64,000 bases of DNA from Datisca glomerata (GCA_003255025.1 QANY01002420.1:434001-498000); one strand, 5' to 3'. Positions 37,630 through 49,267 are shown, counted from the stretch's first letter. Notes: generated from the letters alone by a model not told the origin. Program-made: numbers and translations.

Positions 37630-37970
37630 GGAAATTAGGGCGTGAGTCCTTGAGAGCAGGCAGTTCGTAAGTCATGTTCTCTAAAAGAACTAAGGGCGTA
37701 AGTCCTTGGGATGGGCAGTTCAGAAGTCCTACTCTCAGAAGGAACTAAGGATGTAAGTGCTTGGAAGGGGCAATTCATAAGTCCTACTCTCAAAAGGAAC
37801 TAAGGGCGTAAGTCCTTGGGAGGGGCAATTCGTAAGTCCTACTCTCAACAAGAACTAAGGACGTAAGTTAATGGGAGGGGAAATTCATAAATTTTACTCT
37901 CAGAAGGAACTAAGGGCATAAGTCATTGGGAGGGGAAATTCATAACTCATACTCTCAGAATGAAGACGGG
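37630..37970. repeat. 55-bp tandem repeat
   Basis: The phrase 'ctaagggcgtaagtccttgg' starts at 37690 and recurs at 37745, 37800, 37855 and 37910, an exact 55-bp period, with a more diverged unit before it. Each unit also contains 'caattcgtaagtcctactctca'. It directly follows the array of about 180 bp period. Confidence 0.9.
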
Positions 37971-38245
37971 GCCATGGTTCTTTATTTGAATCTAAATCAT
38001 TGATAACGAGCAGTTCGTAAGTCCCTCTTAAAGCAGAAACGAGGCCATGATTTTTTATTTAAACCTAAGTCCTCCTCTCAAAAGTAAATGGGCAGTTCAT
38101 AAGTCCCTCTTAAAGCGGAAACGGGGCCATGGTTTTTTATTTAAACATACGTCCTTCTCTAAAAAATGATAGTTCACAATTCCTTCTCTCAGAATGAAGA
38201 CGGGGCCATGATTCTTTATTTGAACGTAAGTCCTTAAGGAAGCAT
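37965..38245. repeat. Related longer repeat ('acggggccatg' units)
   Basis: Four copies of 'gacggggccatggttctttatttgaa' alternate with pieces of the 55-bp unit ('cagttcgtaagtccctct'). It looks like a higher-order derivative of the preceding tandem repeat. Confidence 0.7.
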
Positions 38246-38988
38246 GTATATAATAAAAAAATTAAAGTCTTATCCTCAGAAATAAATTTCATAAAAGAAC
38301 ATAGTTATTCTCATGAGAACTGAGAGCCAAAAGTTCCTAAGTAATTAAGAATGGATTTCGTTAAAAGCTTGAAGTCGGATTTTGATCCCCAAATTTTGCT
38401 AAGTCTTTGAATGAAGTACAACAAAAGGGCAATAGAAGAAAAATTGTACAAATAGAGTAATTCATATTGATCGAATCAGAAGTACAAAAGGAAAACAAGG
38501 AAATAGTAGAAACTTTACCAAAAAATGTGGAACAGCAAACTCAAACTCATGCGATGTAATTATAAAATAGTACACTCGCTCCTTACTCATCTCAATTATT
38601 ATGTTATTGTTCTTGTAGAACATTCTTGTCACATATCTTAACGTACGAGAGAAGAAATTTTTTTATCAAACGGGAATAGAAAGGCATAATAGCAAATGAA
38701 AGAGAAATAATCATCATCAACAACAAGTTGACAAATGAGATACTCGACAATCATAAAGCATTTGTAAATGGAGACAAAAGAACATAACGGCAGAAAGAAA
38801 AGAAGACGTCACTGATAGTAGACAGTCAAAAAGTTTCTTGGCAAACTACATCGCATGTTTCTAAAAAACACGTGAGAACAGAAACAGGTAGACGTAACAT
38901 CAGAACAAGAAAAGATGGTCATTACACATCAACGAATAAAATTTTATCGAGTGTAATGGGGGGCAATAAACAGATAAAATTTCACATG
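38246..38988. other. Sequence between repeat arrays and right LTR-like arm
   Basis: No gene seen. A G-run (ATGGGGGG near 38957) lies about 30 bp before the right arm and could be the polypurine tract that precedes a 3' LTR. Confidence 0.35.
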
Positions 38989-39500
38989 CGAAGACTTCAT
39001 CGAAAAAAAGATAGAGCGAGAACCGTAGGATCAACTAGGCTGTTATGAAGAACAGACCAATAAGACAAATGTGCATGGATTACCGACATGAAAATCCAAA
39101 GAAAAGTTAACCAAGACCATTGGATTGATCAGACGGTTAAGATTTACTAAGTTATTAATGTTGATAAGCTAGATCTCAGAGAATATTCTATTGATCATAT
39201 TTTCAAATAGAATTAGATAAGTTCCATCAGATTCTATATAACCGATTGAAGACCTATAAATAAAGGCAAAATGTAACTCAAAAAAAAACACGACAACAAC
39301 TCTCAACACTCAATAGTCTTGTAAACTCTTTCTCCATAATGATATACTATCATAATCTCCTCATGATTTTTCTTTCCTTTAAGGGTTTTCCACGTAAATC
39401 ATAACGTATTTATTTTTTCATTCTTTATATTTTCACATTACGATGTTGGGAATCCGCGATCGATTCTCAAATACTGTGAATTTTTTCCTTTACAATGATA
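38989..39500 (+). mobile_element. LTR-like arm, right
   Basis: Inverted copy of 35180-35625. It has a TATAAATA box at 39255-39262, then an A-run and a leader containing 'gggttttccacgtaaatc', a phrase common in plant copia LTRs. Together with the G-run just upstream it reads as the 3' LTR of a plus-strand copia-like element whose coding region is not present here. Confidence 0.6.
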
Positions 39501-41261
39501 ATATATTGGTCTAAACTTATTAATTCATCTTTATTCTTTGCGTGAAACACTTATATATATTATGAAACATATAACTTGTTTGCAGGTAAAGCCATTTTAA
39601 GGAATACTTGGATCGATATTCCTTGTAGACGTGTTTTTATATACCACTATATATGTATGAAGCAACAATATTAGACAAACAAATGTGATTTATAATCATA
39701 TAATTCAATGTAATACTTTGAAATAAATCACACTCTCAAGCTCACTCGTATTTTATGGAGAAGTACTTTAATTCAAATTATATAAAAAGGGTTACAAATA
39801 TAATTACTTGTTAACTAGTTGTGAGTTAAAATAATAATTTTCAGTGAATGAAAGTAGCTCTAAGTATAACTTTTAAAATCACTCTTAATATTCAGATAAA
39901 AAATCACTCTTTTACAAACAAGTCTAGTAAGGTTTTCTGTTTTTCTTTCCCTGCTAAAGAGGTGTAATAAGTTCCTGTAATCATTTAAGTGTTAACCTTA
40001 ATTATATTATTTAAGTGTTACTCATGTTAACAAAAATTAGATTTTTTTTGTTAGGGTATGTATTGTAAGGCTTTATTTGGTGGTTATGTTTATCATCGTA
40101 TGCGTGTACGTGTGTGTTTGATTTCTACTCTACTCCAGATAAAAAAATCAAACTGTTGAAGCGTGAGTCAAATGTCCCACATCGAGACTTCAATAACCTT
40201 CGTTGCACTATTTAAATGTTATTCACGTCAACAAAAGTTAGATCCTTTTTGTTGGAGTGTGTATTGTAAGACATCATTTGGTATTTGAATTCCACGATAA
40301 AAAAATTAAGTTGTTGATAATTATAATTACACTATTTAGACACTAGCCATGTCAATAAAAGTTAGATATTTTTATTTAAATGTATATTGTAAAGGTTTAT
40401 TTGATAATTCTATTTATCATTATGTGTGTGTATTTAAATTTTACTATCTTCGAGATAAAAAAAAGTTGCTGTAACGAATTTTCGCCGGCATATGTAATTG
40501 ACCTCGGCACAGTTAAAAGTCACCAACATGATACTTGCTGCCTTCTTATAGTTGGACCGTTAATGAAGTAGCACACAGCTTCCATCTTCAAACAATTAAC
40601 TTTTATCCACGGATGTCCTTTATAGTTGTAAAATTGATTTCCCAACAGAATCTCACTATTGACTTGGACCATTCAATGCAAGTGTCCACCACATTCTTTT
40701 CTGAATTAGTTTTTTCTCTTAATATTTATGATTTGAGTGAATTACACTAACCTTCGTATAGTTTATTTTAATTACACAAGATACTCTCTCTATTCTAGAC
40801 TCTAGTTTCATTTTACTTATAAAATAAGTCCGTATAATTCTCACAAAATATCCTCCTCGTCTGGATTGTTTTACAAAATTCATACTTATATGTCATGATT
40901 ATTTGTCATACTCTCAATTACTTTCAAATGGACATTTCTTATCAAAAATGCAAACTCGGGATATTTATGAAAAAACTTGTATGGACTTATTTGTAGATAA
41001 AATAAAACTAAAGGGAGCGTACATGCATGTTTTGAAATTAAATGGATATCCGTGTAATTAGGGTAAACTATATAAAGGGTTAGTGTAATTTAATCTTATA
41101 AGTTTGATTCTAATTAACGTATGTGGGACTTCAAGATCATCACTGTTATTGAAGTTCATAGCAAATTATATTATTATTTATACGTTTTTTCTCTTTATTT
41201 GCTTTTAAGTCACTCTCACCTAAAACAATATTATATATCAATGTGGCTTTGAAGTTTAGTC
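39501..41261. other. Intergenic DNA upstream of the second BAHD gene
   Basis: AT-rich. About 40010-40480 holds three diverged copies of a unit around 'caacaaaagttagat..ttttgtt..gtgtgtattgtaaggc..tatttgg', spaced about 190 and 130 bp. No gene is recognised. The last few hundred bases should contain the promoter of the BAHD gene. Confidence 0.45.
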
Positions 41262-41268
41262 TATATAG
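41262..41268 (+). promoter_or_regulatory. TATA-like box of the second BAHD gene
   Basis: TATATAG lies 93 bp upstream of the chosen ATG (41355), close to the 97-bp spacing at the first BAHD gene. Confidence 0.5.
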
Positions 41269-41354
41269 TGTTGAAAAGAAGACTATACTTTCACAAAGCC
41301 GAACATTACACACCTTTAATGCATTACACACCTTTGTTGTTTCAAGTTTTGAAG

Positions 41355-42638
41355 ATGAAGTTTGAAGTTGAAATAGTTTCAAAAGTGATTATCAAACCAT
41401 CTTCTCCAACTCCCGACCATCTTCGCCCTTATCAACTATCGTTCATTGATCAGATCTCTCCTCTAGTTTACTGTCCATTAGTACTTTTCTATGCATCAAA
41501 TGACAACAATAAATTCAACAGCCTTCAAATATCAAACCATCTTAAATTATCCTTATCACAGGCCTTAACTCATTTCTACCCACTTGCCGGACGACTCAAA
41601 AACGCTCTTGACATCGATTGCAATGACGAGGGCATCCCTTTCTCAGAATCACTAGTGAAGTGTCAGTTATCTGAGGCAATCGAAAATCCAATTCCTGGTG
41701 AACTGGTCAAACTTCTTCCATTCGGACCAGTGGATGTTACCGAATTGGTGTTGGGAGTTCAAGTGAATGTGTTTGAATGTGGTGGAATTGCTATTGGTGT
41801 ATGTATCTCTCATAAAATTGGAGATGCATTATCACTCTTTATGTTCATCAACAGTTGGGCAGAGATTACTTGTGGGCAAATGGATAGAGTTCATCCACTT
41901 TTTGTCTCTACAAAACTCTTCCCTCCACAGAAAACATCAGTTTTCTATCAAAACCATGATATCATGAGGAACGACATAATAACAAAGAGGTTTTTGTTCA
42001 ATTCTTCAGCCATTAGTTTTCTTCAAGAAAAATATAGTGATGTAACAAATTTGAAATACGAAAAATGCCCTTCGCGAATCGAAGCTTTATCCGCCTTTAT
42101 ATGGACTCGATTTGCAGCCTCCACCATGATCGAATCGCAAAACGACAAAATATATGCAGTGATTCACACCGTGAACGCCCGATCTAGAATTGACCCGCCA
42201 TTGCCGCGAGAAGCCTTTGGAAACCTATACTGGTTTTCCATGACAGTTCCAAGGTCCAAGGAAGAGCCTTCAAGTCTTATGAGGAACATAAGGGATCAGA
42301 TAGATAAAATTGACAAGGAATACTTGAGGAAACTTCAAGATGGTGAACACTTAGAATTTTTGGAGAAATGTTTAGAAGGATTCTGCAAAGGGAAGATGGT
42401 TACATTTAGTTTCTCTAGTTTGTGCAGATTTCCTATATATGAAGCAGATTTTGGGTGGGGGAATCCCACATGGGTTGGCTCACCTGCCTTAAGTCTCAAG
42501 AATCTTGTAGTTTTCATGGATGCTAAATTGAATGATGGAATAGAAGCATATATTAGCTTAAGAGATGATGACATGGTCAGATTTGAAGCTGACAAGGAAT
42601 TTCTCACCTTCGTCTCTTCAAATTTTATGTTAAACTAA
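41355..42638 (+). CDS. BAHD acyltransferase, vinorine-synthase-like (paralogue)
   Basis: A 427-residue, single-exon BAHD acyltransferase with intact motifs HKIGD (153-157, catalytic) and DFGWG (365-369). It is expected to be cytosolic and acyl-CoA dependent. It shares many blocks with the protein at 1425-2738, for example 'DCNDEGIPF', 'FECGG', 'SRIEALSAF' and 'YEADFGWG', but is clearly diverged, so the duplication is not recent. The frame is open upstream to 41268, with an earlier ATG at 41319; the ATG at 41355 gives the family-typical N terminus (EIVSKVIIKPSSPTP) and is preferred. HKIGD here against HKISD in the paralogue is normal variation. The frame is undamaged. Substrates cannot be inferred. 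Confidence 0.95.
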   Translation: MKFEVEIVSKVIIKPSSPTPDHLRPYQLSFIDQISPLVYCPLVLFYASNDNNKFNSLQISNHLKLSLSQALTHFYPLAGRLKNALDIDCNDEGIPFSESLVKCQLSEAIENPIPGELVKLLPFGPVDVTELVLGVQVNVFECGGIAIGVCISHKIGDALSLFMFINSWAEITCGQMDRVHPLFVSTKLFPPQKTSVFYQNHDIMRNDIITKRFLFNSSAISFLQEKYSDVTNLKYEKCPSRIEALSAFIWTRFAASTMIESQNDKIYAVIHTVNARSRIDPPLPREAFGNLYWFSMTVPRSKEEPSSLMRNIRDQIDKIDKEYLRKLQDGEHLEFLEKCLEGFCKGKMVTFSFSSLCRFPIYEADFGWGNPTWVGSPALSLKNLVVFMDAKLNDGIEAYISLRDDDMVRFEADKEFLTFVSSNFMLN

Positions 42639-43739
42639 GTTTGAAATATTCCTAGTCTATTTAGCATTTTCCCTTTGTTATAAGGTCTAAGTTTTATGCT
42701 ATGTTATCCGGGAGCATGTATTACTTTCTGGTTAATGTAATTGTTTTTTTACCATGCTTTTTATATAATTTTATGGAAGACCACGTGAATGAATCAATCA
42801 CGTTAAGTAAGTGCATACACTCTTGTTGTGCACAAAGTTTGCTCCTTGATATGCTATCATATGACTATGATCGGGATATGATTTTCACTATATTGAGTTT
42901 CCATATTGTGTTATTGTCTATTTGCTTAATGATATAATTAATTGCATGCATATATATATTTCACTCTTATCTATTTATACCATAAGGCACAGCTCAAGAA
43001 GTAAATGTTTAAAATAGATTTTTTATTTTTGAAAATGATATTTTTTATAGCCAGTTGTGTTTTGAATTAATATTAATATTGCTTTCAATTTTCGCTTTAA
43101 AAAATCTTGTTTTCTTACCATAAATAAGATACTTATTATCTTTGCACATGTATAGCCGTCTTGGTTATCTTTTCCGCCTTCACTATACATAAAATCGAGT
43201 GGCAAGACTTGGTCTAATAAAGATAAAATGGTACACACAAGACTTGCTTGAAAACACCTTGGAGGATATGGTATGGTAGAATAAAGACAAGTTTGTGTCA
43301 TGGTGGACATGGTCATCCCTTCCTAAATTGTCCACCTTGAAAACTTTAGATGTGCCTCCCTTCTCAGCCTTGGGAAAGGACTTTAGTGTTAGAACCCCTT
43401 TTAGGATGCTTAGTTTGTATGTTTGGCTAGTTTACTGAAACGACCTAATTACTTATCTTCCCTAATTTCATGGCTGAGATACTTAGGCCCACTGCACATC
43501 TACGACAGTTAGATGCACGTGTTACTCATTTGCCCTAATTTCATGGCTGAGATACTCAGCCCACTGCACATCTACAGCAATTAGATGCAGGTGAGATTTG
43601 AGAATGCCACCCCAACATGATTAGTCACCATGTCTTTGATACAATGACATCTCTCTAAAATCTGTCAAAGAGAAATAGTGTAGGGTGGAGTAATTCGAAT
43701 AAGATAACAGCTCAAAAATTAATTGTTATATATGTGTTC
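42639..43739. other. Downstream intergenic DNA with a 73-bp direct repeat
   Basis: Contains the likely 3' untranslated region. At 43460-43593 a 73-bp segment ('ccctaatttcatggctgagatac...gcacatctac') is directly repeated. The left end of the next CACTA-like element is expected within about 43600-43740 but I cannot place it exactly. No gene seen. Confidence 0.5.
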
Positions 43740-44874
43740 TCTACTATGACAGCTAATTTTTGGGTTGCCAATATTACTTCTTATTATAACAGTGGAAAAA
43801 AATATGCCATTATTTTATGGTGTAAAAAGATTTACTATTTACCTCAAAGTTCATTTTATTTACGAAAATGACACACTATATAATCAATCTAAACCTAATT
43901 TATTTTGTCATTTTTGTCTTCTCATTTTGTAGAGCGGCGACTGGCAACTTGGAGCTCCCTCTTCCTAACCGCGCGTAAGGCGATTCACGGCAACTTACAT
44001 GCGAGCTTCGACAGTGATCTTCCACGGCGAGCTTCCACTGCAACTCAAGCAAGGTTTCTCCACCCTTGCGTCATCTCCCTCTATTTCTACGATTTCTTCT
44101 TTAAAGGTGAGGGTTTTCTCCCTCAGCTTCGGTTCAAACATGAAGGCCTTAGTTTCAAAACCAAGCCATCAGATCTGCCCCGTGCCCTGGCCTCGCCTCC
44201 CAGAAATGCCCTAGCAGCTCAGATTCAGACATGAAGGCCTCAGTTTTGAAGCCAAGCCGTCAATCTGCCCCAAGCCCTATCCTCGCCTCTCACAATGTAG
44301 TGCTATCAGCCCTCTCTTTGGCGGTACATCCTCTTTCTAGCTCTTAGGTCTCTCTCTGCAGATATATATATCCCTCTCCATCTCCTCCCTTTCAGTGAGT
44401 TTTTTTCTTGACTGATTCTATTCCTATCTTTGATGTTCAGTTTCTGACTGATTATATTCTCATCTATGATTTTCTTTTCCTTGTAATCTGCTCTTGTTGT
44501 TGTTTGTTTGGCTTGCTATCATTTTACTGTTGTATATGCTTTTACTTATTATATTGAGAGCTAATTTTATATGATGTATGTTGAATTAAGATTCCTCTTG
44601 ATTCGAGTACTTTAATATTTGCAGAGCCTTGATACAAAACTATTAAGAACATACAGCTATGAAACATAAGTTTCATTGATATTGTATTGATCTCGAGCCC
44701 AATAGGTATGTTGGGATTACCATTTTTAACCCGAGCGAAGGGGTTTTCTGCAAAAGTACTTGCTAGAATGTTGTAATTGTTATTTCGTAGTGGTCTAGTG
44801 GAGTATATCAGATTTGATTACATTTTAACCTTGTTGAGAAGAAGTAGTTCCATATTGGTCTTGCAATATTTCAG

Positions 44875-46186
44875 ATATATGCTACTAAAGCAACAATGAG
44901 ACTAGGACAAATTATGATGGAGGAACTTGTTTCAATGCATATGAAATTCAGACAGTTGTATGGATCTAAAGATGGAGATTTTCCATTGTGGATGCTGCAG
45001 GGAGAGCTTGAACTACTACCTTCTGTGCTGAAATAGGTTGCATTAGGAAAAGATGGGGCAGAGCTGGGTGATTGGCTTCCTTTGTACAGTTCATATCTTT
45101 TACTTTATAGTCTATGATTATTTCATTTTATTTTTGAAGACATCTTTATTAGAATAATCATACTCATACTGCAGCTTAATCTTGAGGCAATTCTTTTACA
45201 GAACAAAAACTTTTATGATGTATCTTTGTTGGATGGAGCTATGTTATCTATACTATTGAACATAATGTTTAGTGAATGTAATTTACATCGAATAATCCTT
45301 CTTTTTTAGTCAGTAAGTAAGATGATTCACATTTTAAAAATCCCAAAACTAAGATACTAAATGGTCTATACCAGTTATCAGAGAACACTACCCATATGCT
45401 TTATGAATGTATACACTGATTTATTAGAACTGTGACAGTTTTAGCATTGAATTTTGTGTGAGTTTTTTTGCTATTTTTCTATCTATAAAGTTTATTTCTT
45501 CGATGTTGTTCTGGACATTTGCATTTCTGGATGAAATCAAGATTATTGACTGTGTATATCAAAGTATCATTTTTCCTTTCGGTACCAGATTCAGAATTAT
45601 CTAAATATGTATTATATGTAATCTTCTTATTGCGAGCTACTCGTAAATAACACTGAATTGGATGTAATGGTTTAATAAGTGATGCTTCTCAATGCAGTTG
45701 ACGTGAAGGCTTGCTTGTAGAAGGTTTAAGCACTTAGGTATGCTGAAGAAGCCTGCTATAATGGCATACTAATCATAAAGCCAGACAGCTCTAGTTTGGA
45801 AATTGGAGATTGTAACTGGACTATAAATGGTCCAAAGAGAAATATTGCTATCATATCAAGTTCCATCTTCATTTCAAACCATGCAATGAACTTCGATTAT
45901 TGGGCTCTTCAAGGGAATGAGATTTTTTATAATCATAATTGGCGCTAGTGAAGCTTTTGTTGTATTCTTTCTAGTAATAATGATATTGATTTGGAAGTAT
46001 TGGGAAAGTCATTATGTGAAGCTGATGAGGGCTCAGAGGAATGGGAAAAAGTAGCCTTTGTTTGCAACTGTGCTATAGAAACTGTTAAAGCTGGTGGGTC
46101 GGCACTTATTCCCATAAACAAACTTGGAATCACTTTAAAACTTACAGGAATAAATTTCAGCTTTACTAGAATCTTCAACCTTGAAA
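44875..46186 (+). pseudogene. Captured fragment of an INTS9-like gene
   Basis: Collinear pieces match the plant homologue of Integrator complex subunit 9, the inactive metallo-beta-lactamase/beta-CASP partner of the snRNA 3'-end processing endonuclease. The first piece, 44875 to about 45088, follows a TTTCAG acceptor and reads 'MRLGQIMMEELVSMHM', then 'ALGKDGAELGDWLPLYS'. The second starts after an ATGCAG acceptor at 45698 and reads 'LRYAEEACYNGILIIK', 'CNWTINGPKRNIA', 'SSSIFISNHAMNFDY', then 'EEWEKVAFVCNCAIETVKAGGSALIPIN'. Stops at 45034-45036, 45718-45720, 45727-45729 and 45946-45948 inactivate it. The N-terminal beta-lactamase half and the C terminus are missing. The retained introns show genomic capture, not retroposition. 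Confidence 0.85.
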
Positions 46187-46584
46187 GTACCAACTTCTTT
46201 ACTCTTTTACATTTTTCCTACTTCTCCTTTCCGAATAGGCAGCCGACACTTGATATTTTATCGATTAGTAATTTTTCAATAATGAAACTTATTTCTCATG
46301 ATGAACTTTTTTATAGTTTTTGGACAATATGTTATGATGAGATGTGATTAGTATGTATATTGTTGGTTAATTTTATGATTTATATCATCGGTAGGGAACT
46401 ATCTAGTATCGATATCATATATTGTTAGCAGAAGTATCTAGAGGATTAATGATTTATATTATTAGCTGTGACCATTTGAGATTTTATTATTTATATTATT
46501 GTTGGGAACCGTCTGGGATCAATATTATATAGCTGCGAAATTTAATTAAATAAAAGCTTTTATTTTTTTTTTCTTGAACTTTAA

Positions 46585-46966
46585 ATGACGGAGATTCCCC
46601 GTCATCTATTTTCTTTATGTGGTACCTAAGATAACGGAGATTCCCCATCATTTAAAGTCTACGTGGAGTAACTTTAGATGACGGAGAATTTATGTCATCT
46701 AAAGCCTACGTGGAGTAACTTTAGATGATGGAGAATCTCTGTCATCTATATACTTTTTGCGGTGATTAAAATGACAGGGATTCCCGTCATCTATCTAATT
46801 CTCGCGGTACCTACGATGATGGGGATTCCCCATCGTTATAACCTCTTATAATGATAGTTTTTTTAAATGACTAAAGATGACAGCCCGATAGATGACAGTC
46901 GGTCAGTCGTCAATATAGGGTTATCATGACGAGTTTTACCCGTCATCTAACCTTCTTTTTGTAGTA
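46585..46966. repeat. Subterminal palindromic repeats and right end of element 2
   Basis: Seven or so copies of 'gatgacggagattccccgtcat' separated by 'tctttttgcggtacc'-like spacers, closing with TTTTTGTAGTAGTA. Matches the right end at 25210-25615 in unit, spacing and orientation. Confidence 0.8.
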
Positions 46967-47218
46967 GTAAGTTGAGGTCCTAATTAATACATTTTTTAGT
47001 AACTAATCGTGAGATTAGTTATTGGGATCCACCTTAGACGTCCTTCAAATATCCTCTTTCTTTCTCCCTATTTTGCACACACTTCAAACTACATTTATTA
47101 CTCAGATTAGATTGAGCTTCATCTCCATTGAAGAAAGCTCTCTTACAGAGCATTTGTTATTGAACAGGTAAAAAATACTCACTGCCACGTGGATAAGGAA
47201 GGCCAGCCAAAGGGCTAG
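46967..47218. other. Intergenic DNA
   Basis: About 250 bp with nothing recognisable beyond a pyrimidine-rich stretch near 47045-47080. Confidence 0.35.
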
Positions 47219-47398
47219 CGGAAAGCGGCAGAAAAGCGTAAATGGGAGAGAAGACTGATGTCGCGAGACACCCGTAAACAAGAATGGTCAGACGCATACC
47301 GAGAACGGGAAAGAGCACTAGAACGGGAAAAGATGGCTGGCCAAAAGGGAAAGGAACTTGAGACTCAGAGAGCTACCCTGATCGGGCAAGGCACCTGA
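47219..47398 (+). pseudogene. Charged coding relic, possibly retrotransposon gag
   Basis: A 59-codon stretch between stops is very rich in Arg, Lys and Glu ('REREREALEREK'-like pattern) and looks like a coiled coil. Such sequences occur in gag regions of some plant gypsy elements. No zinc knuckle, protease or other domain is nearby. The following 600 bp (to about 48030) have short open frames on both strands with no recognised content. Confidence 0.25.
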
Positions 47399-49267
47399 TG
47401 AACTGTGCAATAACGAGAAGAGAAGGATTAGAAGAAGAATGGGAACAGACGAAAGGGATCCAAAATGACAGCCAAGTAGCAACGATTGATTAGGTAGTTG
47501 AATGACTCGTATGAGACAGGATGATAGGCCACTAAGTGTCCATCAAACGTTATCTCCATGTTCCATGGCATCTCCGGATAGGCTTATTTCCCGGAAACAT
47601 CTACTCATCCCCTACATTATGTACATTTGACAATTCCACTAGAGAATGGTATGTCATTGGGAGAACATGGTTGGACGAGGACGGCCATTAATGGCCACTT
47701 TTTCGTGAGTAAAAGGTGAGCAAACCATCCGCTGCGCCAGAAACTGACCAAACCGCTGTGATAAGGGAGCTTGATGTTACCAACACCAAGATTCTCTGGT
47801 TTTTTAGTGGTTTGGCTTCATGGATGACTTCGTCTCCAAAACCCACCACCACACACTGTTCAAGGTGTGCAATCCCAACCTCAATAATAGGTTGTTCAAG
47901 AAAAACAACCACGCCGAACTACTCAAATGGACCGTGACTCACACTTCTAAAAGGCATCTCCAGATCTGGTGTAATGACGAAAGAGTACAACATGAAATTT
48001 GCTTCAAAATAATTGTACTAAATACATAACATCTAAAGTTCACTTAAATATTTTTTTAATTTTAAAAGAGTAAAAACCTCTTGAAAAAGTCAAAGCATCA
48101 ATCGTTTAATGATAAAAATTTAATTTTTGATGGCATGTAGTCAATCTTTTCCCGAATTATTCTTTACAATATTTTCTAGAGAAAAGCTCTGAAAATTCAC
48201 CGATTGTTTAATACAATTATTCAACCAACGAGAATCACATTTTAATGTTCCTTTGACTTTTGTTTTGTATTCATTTGACATTAAAAAAACTGACATTTGA
48301 CATTAAAAAAACTGTCAGTCTGACCTTTTCACAAACCATGCAAGCCTTTGTGAAAAGTGACGTTAGGATTTATCCTGACTCTCCTTTCTTTTATTATTAT
48401 TTTTTAAAACCTAATTATTAAAATTAAATAATTTGATTTTAATTAATTTTTGACCATTTAAAAAAGATTATAATTGAGCTAGTTATTTAAATAACTTAGA
48501 TTAATTATAAAGTATTCAAGTTACGTCACTTATTAATTAAATAAATGTAATTACAGCGTAACTTAAATCTGATATAAGTAAGGGAACCATAAGAATAAAA
48601 TACTCTTAACCATATAATTAATAAACTATATCGATTACACACATAATCAGATTTATTAATTATTAATTATGATAAACCCCATTATGAAATCATAATTGTA
48701 CTCTAAGTGCATTTTATATTACTCGGCGTAACTATCACTGACTTATTATTCATTATGTAATGCACATCTATAATATGGTACCGTGTATAATTAGGTAAAG
48801 TACCATCGACCTAATATGTATACACTTCTTAGTATCTTTAGGTTTTAAATTCATTTTATCGCTCAACTATGATAATTTTCATATTTGATATCTCAAGTAA
48901 AATTATCAAATATTTAGTACTCCACTAGAAATACTAATCGCTTAGTTTATTGTGATCACATAAATGAATTACCTGAGAGGTGCTATGTTACTCAATTTAA
49001 AGTGTTTATGAATTCTACTATTAAGAATCTATGGACTCATTATCCAATAACTCAGTCATCTAAACACGGAATATGTTGACTCAAGAGTCTCATTCTTAAT
49101 AGATCAAAATAGTTAAGCTATTAAATATGATTTCATAATTTTTTCAAGATTTAGAGCACTCATAAAAAATAGTAATTAGTCTTGATTTTTTATTTGATAG
49201 TAATTTACTGAAAATCAGATTCATTAGTCTTTTTAATACATTCTAAATGCACTAGCACATTAATTAG
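47399..49267. other. AT-rich DNA, no gene seen
   Basis: From about 48030 the sequence is strongly AT-rich with many short inverted repeats and no open frame of note. It could be a decayed LTR, but no terminus or target duplication was found. Confidence 0.35.

Larger units (their letters stand above)
43740..46966 (+). mobile_element. CACTA-like gene-capturing element 2
   Basis: Same family as the element at 17637-25615. The left part shares the 'tatgacagc...tttatttacgaaaatgac...aatcaatctaaaccta' region (43740-43910 against 17740-17900). The right 380 bp share the palindromic 'atgacggagattccccgtcat' repeats and end TTTTTGTAGTAGTA. A 90-bp direct duplication ('acatgaaggcctcagttt...') at 44139-44300 lies in the leader-like region. 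It carries a fragment of an INTS9-like gene and no transposase. The start given is the first position where similarity to element 1 is clear; the true terminus is probably 50-140 bp earlier. Confidence 0.7.

Noticed and set aside
41268..41354. 29-codon extension of the second BAHD frame, including an ATG at 41319
   Set aside because: The added residues have no counterpart in the family; the ATG at 41355 aligns with the paralogue.
43905..44234. 109-codon open frame upstream of the INTS9-like fragment
   Set aside because: It lies in the leader-like region of the transposon, overlaps a second open frame and a 90-bp duplication, and has no recognisable domain.
46967..49267. Possible LTR or gene in the AT-rich stretch
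   Set aside because: No termini, target duplication, primer site or coding domain could be supported beyond a short charged relic at 47219-47398.
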